In this document: positions 46,275 to 58,068 of the stretch, piece after piece
Layout of the letters: every line of letters begins with the position of its first letter
How positions within the stretch are numbered: position 1 is the stretch's first letter
From: Allacma fusca
Lineage: Eukaryota > Arthropoda > Collembola > Symphypleona > Sminthuridae
Direction of reading: 5' to 3'
Assembly: GCA_947179485.1 (NCBI GenBank)
Contig: OX359245.1
Coordinates: 39,915,067-39,979,066 of the forward strand
DNA: 64,000 bases
Notes under the pieces: generated by a model
What the model saw: the letters and a program-made list of their open reading frames with translations, nothing else
The model's database searches: none
What the model was told of the DNA's origin: nothing
Program-made: the position numbers and the translations under genes

Positions 46275-47228
46275 TCATTACTTTTCATTTGATCGTATTT
46301 ATTTGTGTTGACGCATTCTACAAAATTACATAATTAATTGTAATTGACTTTATCCAGCTGCAGTTGTGAAAGGCCTTTGGTTGCATAATTAGTTATTATA
46401 GGTTGACAAAGAAATTGGTTTTGTATTTTAGAGCTTATTTTTAATCGAAGCAGAATACTTTGAATTATTAGTGCCTTTAGTGTTTGTCAAGACTGAAGGC
46501 ACAAAGCTAACAATTGTTTGCTTGCTTAGATTACTAAATAAGATGTGCTTGTAATTAAATGTTATTTTCTCAAAAACGTTTTACATCAATCAATACAATT
46601 TTGATATTGTAAGTATTACTTGTGATTACTAAAATGGAACAACATATGTACAAACTTTTCTTATCAGAAGTGTTTTTTATATTTAAAATACCATGTTTTG
46701 CAAATGTAGGTATTTTGGTGTGCTCAGCATATATTGTATTTGCATGTGATTTACATTGTAATAAGCTATTTTACACAAAATGATGGCATATCATCTTACT
46801 GACAACATAATTTGATGATGATGAAAATTAAGTCTTCGCTCTCCCTCCTACACGCATTACTACTGTATTGGTGTGCGAGTACCAATTACCACAAGTGAAT
46901 GTATGTACATACATGAAAAAGTTTGCTTATAAATTTTGTGTAAATCCATAAATCCCAGCTAAATACATTTGAACACGCTATTATGTGCTCTGCAACATTC
47001 CAATCACATTCTAATAAAGTACATTTCATTAAAACTATTTATATTTTTCATTAAATAAGTTATGTCAAATTATATAATTATTATTCTGGACAAAAAAAAC
47101 ATTTATAAAGAATTCGGTAATCAAATAGAGAAAACAGTGTTGACAAGAGTAAACTTATAAAACATATTACTCTAGCCATCATTTCCAAGTAAAATGGGGG
47201 GCCTCCACCAAAATCCAACTGTTTTCAA
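46275..47228. other. IR 3' flank and AT-rich spacer
   Basis: The first 300 bases match the flank of the 23152 gene (AGAGCTTATTTTTAATCGAA, CACAAAGCTAACAATTG). The rest shows nothing. Confidence 0.5.
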
Positions 47229-48018
47229 CAAAGGTGTCCGCCTATCCTACATATAGGCCTATTTGTAGGCTATTTATAGGGTGCTAGGATTTTATTAAAG
47301 AGGCTTGTAGGCAAAATAGGGTGCAAGAATATACACTTAAAACCTAGCCTACAAAATAGGTAGGCTCAGCCGTTGTAGAATTATAGGCATATATGTAGGC
47401 TATTGAAGCATGTCATCTTCATTTAATGGCATAATGAATGGACAAAATGAAAATTAAAGAATAATCCGCGCCCGGTACTTGCAGATTGTTTTATGGGACG
47501 GTTCAAGCGTAAACAATACGTGTTATCTCGCCTTGATATGTGCTGAAACCTCAGTGAAATTAAAACTTCTAAATATTCGGTAAAGTGGGAACTTAAGGAA
47601 ATCTTAAGTGCGACATCCCTTTTGACCAATGTTAACATTTCGGAACTATTTCCGGCGTAAACCAAACCAATATCCATGTTATTTTGCTCTTAGGGCTTTG
47701 GCCTAGGTGACTAAACTTAAGCTATTTTATTTCAATCCCATTTACTTGAAAAAGGACTTTTAATTTATTAGAGTAGAATGCTCTTAAATAGTCTGCCAGT
47801 TACGAAAAGCGCATGAGATTTAGGAAGGGTGTAAAATTTGTTGAGCTAATTTGTCAGTGAAATGTAGGCTAATATGTAGGCTTGGTGGTCCCCATATAGG
47901 AAGGATGTAGGATAGGCTGATCTATTCGGCGGTTAAAATGTAGGCATATAAGTAGGCTCGGTTCGAATTTTATAAATAGGAAGGATATAGGATAGACTGA
48001 GTCATTTGGACACCTTTG
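47229..48018. mobile_element. hAT-like element, TGTAGGCTAT word
   Basis: The ends CAAAGGTGTCC and GGACACCTTTG are flanked by the perfect duplication GTTTTCAA (47221-47228 and 48019-48026). ATAGGCCTATTTGTAGGC and GTAGGCTC words fill the arms. Confidence 0.93.
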
Positions 48019-48581
48019 GTTTTCAATATTAAAACCCAGGTATTCTCACAAGATTACCCAAGAATTTTAAAAATTTTGATTTGAAATACTCACATGTGTA
48101 ACATGCGGCGGTGGGACTGCCATCCTTCCTTCAAGTAAACGTATTTTTCAATAACAATTGGAAGAAACTCACCTGTTATGCTCGGATAATTTTTTAAATT
48201 TGATTCGGTAGCCTAACCAGCAAAAGTATATATTTTGTTTAAGCCAATTGCCATGAAGAAATACCGTAAAATCCGCAGGATCAGAAATAGAGTTCAATAC
48301 ATTCGATTTTTCTCTGCTTTTCCGAGGACGAAGACATATTGTTGATTCAATTACAGGAATTTAAATGGGATTGTGATTATTTTGTGAATGACATCCTTGG
48401 GCAACATGTGAGTTTGTTTCTAAAGAATCCCCCAAAAGTCGACGAATTAAATCGCATTGAATTCGACGAAGTCATGACAGGTTGGTTACGAAATTGTTCC
48501 GGTTTCTATTTACCACGCAAGATGCTAAGGGATGTCCCATTTTAGGATGTCAATGCAATGTAACAAAGGGTCAATTCCATT
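48019..48581. other. Unassigned stretch with a 68-codon ORF
   Basis: The frame 48339-48545 reads QEFKWDCDYFVNDILGQHVS and has balanced composition like a real exon, with no acceptor or homology that I can name. A second frame at 48254 begins MKKYRKIRRIRNR. Confidence 0.25.
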
Positions 48582-49403
48582 TAAGGTTCTCAACGGATCG
48601 GATACGGATAGGATAAAACTGAAGATTATCCGATCCGATATTTATCCGAACGGATCGGTTTTGTCATTCGCATCCGAAAAAAATCCCGGATAGGATCGGA
48701 TACTACTACATAAAATATCCGAACGGATCGGATAGCGACCTTTTGTTTTTCGGATTCACCGACAGGACATTAGTTCGACAATTTCTCAAAACGTTTATAC
48801 TTTTTTCACTTCATGTAGCTTTTGTAGCAAACCTGAAACCGAACCTTACGAAAATAAGCATGCCGTCAAGTATTTATGTTATGATTAGAAATTCGGTCAT
48901 ATTTTGAATTTCAGCTGCTTATTCTAGATACCTGTTCTTATAGGCTTCAAATTGTTAAAGGTTACTAATAAGTAAATATTTGAGAATATCTGATAAGCGA
49001 AAAACAACTCTCAATTCTTAAATTATTTATGTTAAATGTTTTGCCAAGCAAACATATGTATATGCACGGTTTCTTCTGTCATTACAATACATTATAAACT
49101 GACAGAATATTGTATTTAAAACTAAAAGCCAAACTCTAGGATCAATTTAAACTTCTATAATTGATTCGTGTATCCGCATATAGGATCGGATATCCGCGGA
49201 TCGGATAGTTCCTTATTCGTATCCGACGGCTTCGGATAGGATAAATACGTCATCCGAAAATTTACGGATAAGCTTCGGATAAGATTAATTTTAATCCGAT
49301 TGAAGCGGATAGGATCGGATACGCTTATGTTTTATCTGTAAAAATTTGGATCGGATAGGATACGGATAGGATAACGGAATTATCCTATCCGTTGAGAACC
49401 TTA
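48582..49403. mobile_element. hAT-like element, GGATCGGATAGGATA word
   Basis: The ends TAAGGTTCTCAACGGAT and its exact 17-bp complement enclose arms of GGATCGGATACGGATAGG words. No 8-bp duplication is left (ATTCCATT against GTAAAACT), so the flanks have diverged or recombined. Confidence 0.82.
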
Positions 49404-49735
49404 GTAAAACTTTTAAGCCTTAGGGTGTACTCACATAAAGCATGTTTTGTCCGTACACGTAAAATATTTCTCCGTTACGGAGAGACCTCTCACATAAGTT
49501 CTTTCCGTATGTAATTATTTAAGGAGGTGCATGTTCCTGCCGTGTGGGGAACTTCGAGCGTTTGCTTGCCACTGCCTCATTGCAATTTGCATTCAGTTTA
49601 AGGGAAAACAAAGCGGGAAAAGAACAAAATTGCCATTTACCAATCAGCGCAAAAAATCTACAATTTTCTCGTTTTAATTTTTGTAGTTAATATCCCATTG
49701 TCATACACTAACAAATCGAATAAATTATCTGTATA

Positions 49736-51337
49736 ATGGGAGAACCAGCTAAAACAAAAGCAATTACCATAACTGATGAGGTTGATACTGTCATTAATAT
49801 GGTTCAGCTTCGTCGTTATCTTTATAATAAGCAACATAAAAAGTACTTTGGCAGAGAACTGAAGCAAATTGCCAAGCAGGAAACTGTAAAAGTATCATCA
49901 ATGACTGGTAAGTACAGAAAACAGCAAATATGTGTTTCATTGAATATATACAAATTAAGTAATTAATTTTAAATTATATAAATTAATTTTTAATTGGAAT
50001 ACAATAATATTGATCAACAGTTACGTGAATATTACTTCAAAGTTTTTGTAAAAATTATTGTAGTTGGTTAAGCTAAATCTAAGTGTTCATATCTAAGTGA
50101 TGAATTTAATCGCAAGAAAAATGCAAAGATTGGCAGTGGTTCCAAAGCCTCGAAGACCAATTCTGCAACTTTGATTTTTTTGAAACAAATGTCATTCCTG
50201 GGGCCATCCTAGGGACAGCGAAGGAAGTAAGACAATTAGAAATCGTTTTATATTTTGAAGATCCCAACTACCTGCCCAGAAAATAAAATTACTGGCGACC
50301 AAACTCCAGCATGAACGGAAAGTCGAAGTTTTTGAAATTATAATTCACTATTTGAGATGGATGTACAACAATTGCGACGAGCTAGAACCCATCGTTTTAT
50401 TGCCTTAATCACCCATTCGACTGTCAGTAATTTTATTTAAAGGTTGCTTAAGTACTCAACCGAAAGATTCGTAATTCGATTGCAACTCAGCCTTAATTTA
50501 AATTAATTTATTGCCGTTTTTTAAATCGGTATTTAAATGTGCCAATTGTCATGCTTAGTTCTTAAGCAAGTGCGCTATATACTGAATTTAAGGGGCGGAT
50601 TATTAACTCCTGAAATATTTGTTACTCCCATTATTCAAATATTCTTATATTTTTTTAAATTTCTGTAGTTCAGTTTTTGTGTTCATGCGAGTAGCGGATG
50701 TGACAACAAAATATTCTATTTTGGCATTTGAAAGGCAGGTTTTGAGATGTGTACATGCCGGACGTGCTTTTATGAAACAATCACATCTTTTTTGTTCAGA
50801 ATTGTGGGCATAGGCTATACATTTTCGAAAATATATCTTTGTCATATTCATATATCTATGTAATCAGAATATTAAGTTTATGAATAAATCTTTATTTCAG
50901 AAACTAAATAAATGTAGCCTTGCTTCTGAATGTTAGCCATGTAACCTCAGATTTACCTTATTTACAAAGAACAAGATTTAGGCGTAAAAGAATTTATTTT
51001 AAAATATGGAAACCGGGATTTTTTTTATTGGGGACAGAATGAGAAACCGATTTTGCACTCCTGTACTGGTAGATTAAATATATAATTAATTGCAATTATA
51101 GTGCGGTAACTGATAGTCCTGATTTTCTATATTATTTTTAGGACTTCTGGAAACTATTCCACTAAGGAAATTGACGGAGAGATCAGCATTGAGGAAACTC
51201 CAGGACCCGTTAATTGCGGAGACATATCTGATGCAGAGAGCGTGTTATCGCAACCCTCAAATTATTTACCAAAACAAAACAAAAGATCAAAACTAAAAGA
51301 TCCTGGAGTAAATGACATTTGCTTGGTCGATTTTTAA
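49736..51337 (+). pseudogene. MADF-like domain gene, three exons, one in-frame stop
   Basis: The predicted exons are 49736-49907 (donor GTAAGT), 50073-50226 (acceptor GGTTAAG, donor GTAAGA) and 51142-51337 (acceptor ATTATTTTTAG). Phases 1 and 2 fit and give 174 codons. The N-terminal part reads VINMVQLRRYLYNKQHKKYFGR. Exon 2 reads LSDEFNRKKNAKIGSGS and FLKQMSFL, matching the order of a MADF (Myb/SANT-like) DNA-binding domain: LYxKxHKxY, then a basic LRDEF stretch and GSG, then an MSFL end. The usual tryptophans are missing. A TAG at 50210-50212 is the only lesion and would stop the protein at 103 residues. The last exon is acidic and polar (KEIDGEISIEETPGP). It may be a recent pseudogene, a polymorphism or error, or spliced differently. 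Such proteins occur both as host regulators and as partners of PIF/Harbinger transposases. Confidence 0.5.
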
Positions 51338-52229
51338 TTTTTTGATTTTAATTTTCCTAATAATCTTGTACGCTGTTTGCACTAATGAAACTTGTACAAT
51401 TAATAAAACCTGTTGAGAGAAAATTACATAGGAAAGTCGACTATTATGAAATAAAAAGCTGGTTAAAGGCTGATTCCAAATATCAACACTATTTTTTTAA
51501 AACTAGCAATTTCGAATTGAGTTTTGTCTTTGAAGCCAAACACTGTGTAGGACAATTACCAGCTGTCTCATTTGGATCTTTTTGCAATATATAAATACAC
51601 ACATTATGCACATTATACCTATATATAAATATATATAATTATATAAAATGTGTAGTGTGTACATGTATAGTGTTTCGGGACAGGATGGTAGGGTAAGTCG
51701 GGACCGAAACATTATTTGCAAATTGAGAATATTAAGTTTAAACAAGTGTGAGTCGTTCGATAATATAACATTTAAAAGATGCTAAATTCCTACAGTCAAA
51801 TCTTACCACTCTAAATACTACTCTTTTAGAAAGATTGGATGTTGGGATGTTTTTGTAGAGACTGAGTTTCTGCTAGGGACGAGACATATCTGGACATAAG
51901 TCTTGCCCCCGTGTTATTTTGGGGACGGGATCGGAATACATACTTATTTTTGTCACTGGATTTTGAAACGAAACGGAATCTTCTGTGGAACACAACAATT
52001 GTCTCCAGCAGAAGCTCTAGTAATATAATTACAATATTTTAAAACACTCATATCCAAATTTTATGGGACCGTGACAGCTTGACAGATATTTAATATGCAA
52101 CGCATTCAAATTATCCTGAAAATTATCAATTAATAAGTCCAAAATAGTCTCATACCCGAAATTCATAAAAACACAAAAATGCACTATTTACAACGTTTCG
52201 AGACATAAAATTACATGTTACCTAAACGT
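51338..52229. other. Unassigned stretch
   Basis: A 69-codon + frame at 51385-51594 (MKLVQLIKPVERKLHRKVDY) follows the MADF gene directly and is unrecognised. GGGAC words around 51670-51720 and 51880-51930 may be a decayed word array. Confidence 0.3.
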
Positions 52230-52346
52230 AAAAGTTGAATAGTCAATTGTGATTTAAATCAATGATTTATTTGAAAAAAATCAAGTGATTTAAATCTGGA
52301 TATAAATCAAGATTAAAATCAACGTGATTTAAATCAAGCCACCCTG
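52230..52346. mobile_element. Right end of a hAT-like element, GATTTAAATC word
   Basis: GTGATTTAAATCA words lead to an end whose complement is CAGGGTGGCTTGATTTAAAT. No matching left end lies nearby, so this is a fragment. The tRNA cassette resumes at 52347. Confidence 0.6.
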
Positions 52347-52618
52347 GTTACAGTACTTACTCGTCAGCGCTTGAATTGATGCAGATTTTAGTTATACTTG
52401 TACCAGATTTGTGCTTGCAATACAATTCTGTCCTTTTGTATAGTTAATGTATGTATGAGCAGTTTAATGCATTGGAAATTGGAATGAGCTGTCGTTGTGA
52501 CTATACCGTAAATGTGAAAGGGAATATTTCTCGTCCGTATTTGAAGCAGTACCTTCTTTGGACGTGCATAAATAACCCAAATTATTTTAACAATGGACAT
52601 TATCAACATTTCAAGAAC

Positions 52619-52690
52619 GGCTCAATGGTCTAGGGGTATGATTCCTGCTTTGGGTGCAGGAGGTCCCGGGTTCAAATCCCGGTTGAGCCC
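52619..52690 (+). tRNA. tRNA-Pro(TGG), copy 5
   Basis: Identical to copy 1. The conserved 5' flank (TTTTAACAATGGACATTATC) is shortened by a small deletion before AAGAAC. Confidence 0.97.
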
Positions 52691-53019
52691 GACATTTTGC
52701 TACTGCTCTTATTAATTAGTCGAAAATTCATTTAAAGGTCATTATGTAAATCAGATTTGTGAAAGTTGCACACGAAAAACATATATTGCTCTTGGTGCGG
52801 ATAGCTAAATATTCAATTTAGTACCGAGGTACTATCTAGGAGTATAGTGTAAAATATAGCAAGAATTTTCCTGTAAACGTTTCAGCTACAACAAAAAAAC
52901 ATGCAGGTGTAAAATAATGGTTGTACTCCGATTCACGTGCTTATCCTGTACCATTATTCCGTAATAAAGTCTTTAATAATTAATTACTGTAGCCACGATC
53001 TCACAAGTTCCTTCAATTC

Positions 53020-54420
53020 AGCCTTTTCGTACTTTAGTTTACCCAAGCCCCAGATAAATAAACATATCTGTTCGTTATGTTGGAACACATTCGAGACTTT
53101 TTGCATAAACGGTTTGCCCGTTATTGTATACTTTAACACATTCCACATTAGGGCTCCTCACAACTCTTATTTGAACCTGAAGTTGTATTTGAAGTTGAAT
53201 TTTCAACGCAATTTCGGCCTAGTAGTTGTATTTGACCATTTGTAAATGAATTTTTTAATTGACAGTCAATTACTGGAAACCAACTTATAGCTTCAATATT
53301 TGAAGTTGACAATTACAAGTAGTAATATTTATACAAGTTGAAGTTGAATTGAAATTAACTTGAAGTTGATTTAAATTGAGTCGAACAATTTAACGTGCCA
53401 TTAAATACTTCGACTTAATATCAAAATAAAATTATAATGGTTTATCACATTCTGGTTTATTACTTTTAACACATAAAATTACAAGAAGCTGCACTTTAAT
53501 ACCATTAAAGTAAATCTAAGTTTACCCCAGGAACTTCTTAGAAACAGCAATTGATTTTTGCTTCTAAAACTCCAAAATGGTTTTCAAATTTCAGACAACT
53601 CTCAACTCCGTCGGTGAGTACATAATGCTTATATATGTCAAAGGATTTCGTTTTCGTTTGTAGTTTACTGATTGAACCATGTTCTGAGTCTCCATTACCA
53701 ACTAAATCAACGATTTTCTCCCTTCCCTCACTCATATTAATAACGTTGATTAAACCCATCAATTATTTCAACGTCATTATAGATTATGTATGAACGAGAT
53801 TTCTGGAGCTTTGTGTTGCCAAGAGCTGTGGCGTACTATCTTTTGTTTACTAAAAATACCGGTGGATTCACGCTATTTACTACAAAGCTTTTCCCAATGC
53901 GCATATTTAATTGTTATTGTCAACTAATCAACTTCAACTGTCAACTGTTCATACTTCAGCAACTTGAAGTTGAATTGACAATGCTTCTCAAATGAAAATC
54001 TTTATTTAGTAGTTGAATTGAATTTGAAATTGAATGGTCAACTAATATTTCGTTTCAAATTGAAGTTGACTTCAATTTACAATTTAATTTTTTAAATAAA
54101 TTGAAGTTGACTTGAAGTTGTAATTGAAATTGTAAGTTGCAACTACTGCTTGAAGTTGTGAGGAGCCCTATTCCACATATGTGGTAAATTAATTTGGTTA
54201 TCATGGAATTACTAAACCGACATTTTTAAGCAAAGAGTAACTCATCAGATCCAATTTGACAATCCAATGGAAAACAGGGGATGAATTACTTTTACTCTGT
54301 ATTAATCATCTAGAATGGGAATTATTAAATCAGTTAATGTCATGCGAAACGTAGCGTGACTGATTCAGTAGCAGTCGAATAACTTTCTATAGGTCGAAAC
54401 TCCTGGGGATCCTATATCTC
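53020..54420. repeat. Dispersed repeat, filled copy
   Basis: Sequence on both sides of the hAT element at 53149 matches 63450-63880 (TTTAGTTTACCCAAGCCCCA, AACATATCTGTT, CATTTTTAAGCAAAGAGTAA). The copy at the window end lacks the insertion. Confidence 0.85.
53149..54170. mobile_element. hAT-like element, AACTTGAAGTTG word
   Basis: The ends TAGGGCTCCTCACAA and its exact complement are flanked by the perfect duplication TTCCACAT (53141-53148 and 54171-54178). It is the same terminal family as 15407-17642. The empty site lies near 63570-63582. On the minus strand about 53538-53730 it keeps a frame (KSFDIYKHYVLTDGVESCLK) that resembles a BED zinc finger with its second Cys lost, the usual N-terminus of hAT transposases. 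Confidence 0.93.
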
Positions 54421-55069
54421 AATCGCATTATTTCTCAAGATTAGAATATAAAATGTAATCTTTAATTAATTCAAAAACCTGGACAAAAGTTGTGAAGTTT
54501 TGAGAATATTATTTACAAGACATCTTAAACCTCTAAATAATTGTTGACATATAAATAAAAATATCATCTCATTATTACTAGTTATAACGATGTGATGACT
54601 TCAACATTCCTTTCCGGAAGATAAGTTTTTCCCAGACATTGCACCCGAATGTAAACATACTGCGTTAGCTCCAGAGATTTGCCCCTGACATATGAGCTAT
54701 CTTTGCCGGGCACTATGACAGTAGCAATAAATTTGGGCCGCCGAAAGAACGCATAGTCCTTCTGTAATCTGTAGCACTGTTTTTAAAGTTCGTAATACTC
54801 GTTCTCTACGTTTTTGATTGTGTTGCTGTAAACCAGCCTCAATTCGCTTTGTCAGGCTTAAAACGATCAGCTCTTGTTTTGCCCAAGAGCAGCTCACACA
54901 AACAGCTCTTGTATACAAACCGTGTGGAGGTATATTCTATGATTTCCATCATGAATGACATATTTCTTTCTCTTTGCATGGAATTCTGTAAGTACATAGT
55001 GCACATTTGTACAAATGAAAGTCATTTTGTTTTTCGAGTTGATGAACTATTCTTAATCATTATAACAAA
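54421..55069. other. No gene recognised
   Basis: Less AT-rich from 54640 to 54900, with overlapping short ORFs on both strands. No domain is recognised. Confidence 0.35.
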
Positions 55070-55141
55070 GGCTCAATGGTCTAGGGGTATGATTCCTGCT
55101 TTGGGTGCAGGAGGTCCCGGGTTCAAATCCCGGTTGAGCCC
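55070..55141 (+). tRNA. tRNA-Pro(TGG), copy 6
   Basis: Identical to copy 1 over 72 nt, but its immediate 5' flank (CATTATAACAAA) is unlike the other cassettes. The 3' flank matches that of copies 2 and 5. Confidence 0.97.
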
Positions 55142-55769
55142 GATATTTTGCTGCGGCTCTCACGAATTAGTCGAAAAACCATTTAAAGGCCATTACATAA
55201 ATCAGATTTCTTAAAGTTAAACACATATATTCGTCGCTCTTGGTGCAGATAAATACAATGAATATTTTTATACTAGGACAATTCCGAAGTATAGTGTAAC
55301 GTATAACAAGAATTTCCTTGTAAAAGTCTCAGCTACAATAAACAGCCATGCATCCAGGTGTAAAATATTGGGGGTGTACTTCGATTCACGTGCCTAACCC
55401 GTATTTTTATTTCGTAATAAAGTTTTCAATAATTAATGACCTTCTCACAAACCACATTCCGATTAAATCTTTATAATACTATATTACTGGTCTCCTTCTG
55501 GTGTGTTATTTTAAAACAAACAACTTTTTGAAATGACCTCATACAACGCACAATAGATGGCAGCAGGACAAGCCCATGCAGCCCCATGCAGAAGCTGGGC
55601 TGTGTCAGCACATGCATCCCATGCAGAAGTTTCGATGTGAAAGTAAGCTCGAATCGAATACTTCTACGATCATCGTATGTGTAAACGTTCATAAGTAAAA
55701 AACTTTCTAGCCAGGAATTGCCAATGCTTGGTTAGGGAGCCCTTGGCTAAGTATACAGAGTATACTAAG

Positions 55770-55830
55770 TACTCAAACACCCCCTCCCCTCCAAGTAAAT
55801 GATGCTGTGGATCACAGGGCTTTTTGCTAG
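55770..55830 (+). mobile_element. Helitron-type 3' end
   Basis: A hairpin CTGTG-GAT-CACAG (55805-55817) lies before CTAG (55827-55830) and T. CCTCCAAGTAAATG upstream matches the end at 38981. Confidence 0.55.
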
Positions 55831-55909
55831 TAAACATAATCACTGAATGAGTTGAAGGCTGCCGAGAATTAAACCCAAGGAATTGGGAACAGACGACAGT
55901 TGACGCAAG

Positions 55910-56762
55910 CTTAAGATACCCGGTTAAGGCCGCCACTCAACTTAAAGTATTAGTGCAATTAAATGATTGCATGGCTGTGAAACGTTAACTACATCCTTTG
56001 TATTTTATTCAGGATCAAAAATCCTGAACAGAATTTTAAATAAATATATTTTAGGCCTCCAATTTTGAAGATAAATTTTAAAATGGCAATTAGTTGGATT
56101 TTGGCGAGGCTCTAATTCCCCAAAGAATGAACCACCTAAAATCAGACCTATGCCAGAATTTTTAGCATCAATACTACCGCTGGAGTCACACTACAATATT
56201 CCATTACAAGGAGTTAATGTCACATCTTACAATTAGATCTATATCAAAAAGCACTCATTATACAGGAGCTTCGTGATTGAAATGGACTTTCTATTTCCCG
56301 TTATACCACAACAAGAAAAATCATCCTTGCAAATTACCTGGCAAGTGTGGAAAAGATAATCGGAACGGTTGCATAGCCAAGTCATAAAATTCAAATTTTA
56401 TTGCTTTGATAATTTCGTCCCAGCGTGAGTTGACAAAGCATTACTGTATCTTTGAGTTAGCTTCTAATTGTAAGCCGTAGTTAACTAACGTAACTAATCT
56501 ACACTTATGTGCATATATGTAGAATTCAGTAATATGTGCCGGTTTTGTGCTTGCAATGCAAGTTTGTCAGTTTGTCCTTTCATAGTTAGTATATGAGCGG
56601 TTCGATGCGTTGGAATGTGCTGTGACTATAGAGTAATTGTGAAAGGGAATATTTCTCCTGTTGCTGTATTTCAAGCATTGCCTTCTTTTGAATGTACATA
56701 AATTTTAACTAAAATTAATTATTTTAACAATGAACTTTATCAACAGTTAAAATTTCAAGAAC
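55910..56762. repeat. tRNA cassette C
   Basis: Homologous to 25970-26830 and 36900-37955 and free of the hAT insertion found in the latter. Confidence 0.8.
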
Positions 56763-56834
56763 GGCTCAATGGTCTAGGGGTATGATTCCTGCTTTGGGTG
56801 CAGGAGGTCCCGGGTTCAAATCCCGGTTGAGCCC
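56763..56834 (+). tRNA. tRNA-Pro(TGG), copy 7
   Basis: Identical to copy 1, with the conserved 5' flank and ATTTTTGCTTTT tail. Confidence 0.97.
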
Positions 56835-57379
56835 GAAATTTTTGCTTTTAAAATCATTATAATGTCAACTGTGACGCTGCGCTTGCGTTTCTCATTTGAT
56901 GCCTGAATGAATCAACTTTATTTATTGAAGGCGCTTCTGGTGTTTAAAAACAATTACTTTTTAATGATGAACAAAAGACACAATAATAATTTTATTGTTA
57001 TACAAAAATTATTGGAAATTCAGCTGTAACAATAATTATTTTCTCCAAAACATACGTACATATACCGCTAACTATAAAAATTGAATACATAGATCTTGTA
57101 GTGAGAGAACAAAAATATCAGTGATTTCGAAAGTTGGCATAATCCCGTCATAAAATGCTGAATGTACTCCATAACTAATCCCACTCAACGGGCATCCAAA
57201 CCCTGTTTTGCCAGGTTAATACTTTCAGCAGGGAATTCGCTTGCCTTTGACTATATGAATAGTAAATATTAGAGTGAGTATTTCTCGATCCCATTTAAAC
57301 CCTAGCCTTCTTTGGACATGCACAAATTTAAAAAGAAAATTTAACAATGGATATTATCAACACTACATCTTTCAAGAAT

Positions 57380-57451
57380 GGCTCAATGGTCTAGGGGTAT
57401 GATTCCTGCTTTGGGTGCAGGAGGTCCCGGGTTCAAATCCCGGTTGAGCCC
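57380..57451 (+). tRNA. tRNA-Pro(TGG), copy 8
   Basis: Identical to copy 1. Preceded by CTTTCAAGAAT as in copy 9. Confidence 0.97.
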
Positions 57452-57996
57452 GAAACTTTTGCTTTTAAAATTATTACAATGTCAACTTTGACGCTGCGCT
57501 TGCGTTTCTCATTTGATGCCTGAATGAATCAACGTTATTTATTGAAGGCGCTTCTGGTGTTTAAAAACAATTACTTTTTAATGATGAACAAAAGACACAA
57601 TAATAATTTTATTGTTATACAAAAATTATTGGAAATTCAGCTGTAACAATAATTATTTTCTCCAAAACATACGTACATATACCGCTAACTATAAAAATTG
57701 AATACATAGATCTTGTAGTGAGAGAACAAAAATATCAGTGATTTCGAAAGTTGGCATAATCCCGTCATAAAATGCTGAATGTACTCCATAACTAATCCCA
57801 CTCAACGGGCATCCAAACCCTGTTTTGCCAGGTTAATACTTTCAGCAGGGAATTCGCTTGCCTTTGACTATATGAATAGTAAATATTAGAGTGAGTATTT
57901 CTCGATCCCATTTAAACCCTAGCCTTCTTTGGACATGCACAAATTTAAAAAGAAAATTTAACAATGGATATTATCAACACTACATCTTTCAAGAAT

Positions 57997-58068
57997 GGCT
58001 CAATGGTCTAGGGGTATGATTCCTGCTTTGGGTGCAGGAGGTCCCGGGTTCAAATCCCGGTTGAGCCC
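57997..58068 (+). tRNA. tRNA-Pro(TGG), copy 9
   Basis: Identical to copy 8 together with its whole upstream spacer. Confidence 0.97.

Noticed and set aside
48582-49403. Target duplication for the GGATCGGATA element
   Set aside because: The eight bases on each side do not match, so none is claimed although the inverted ends are exact.
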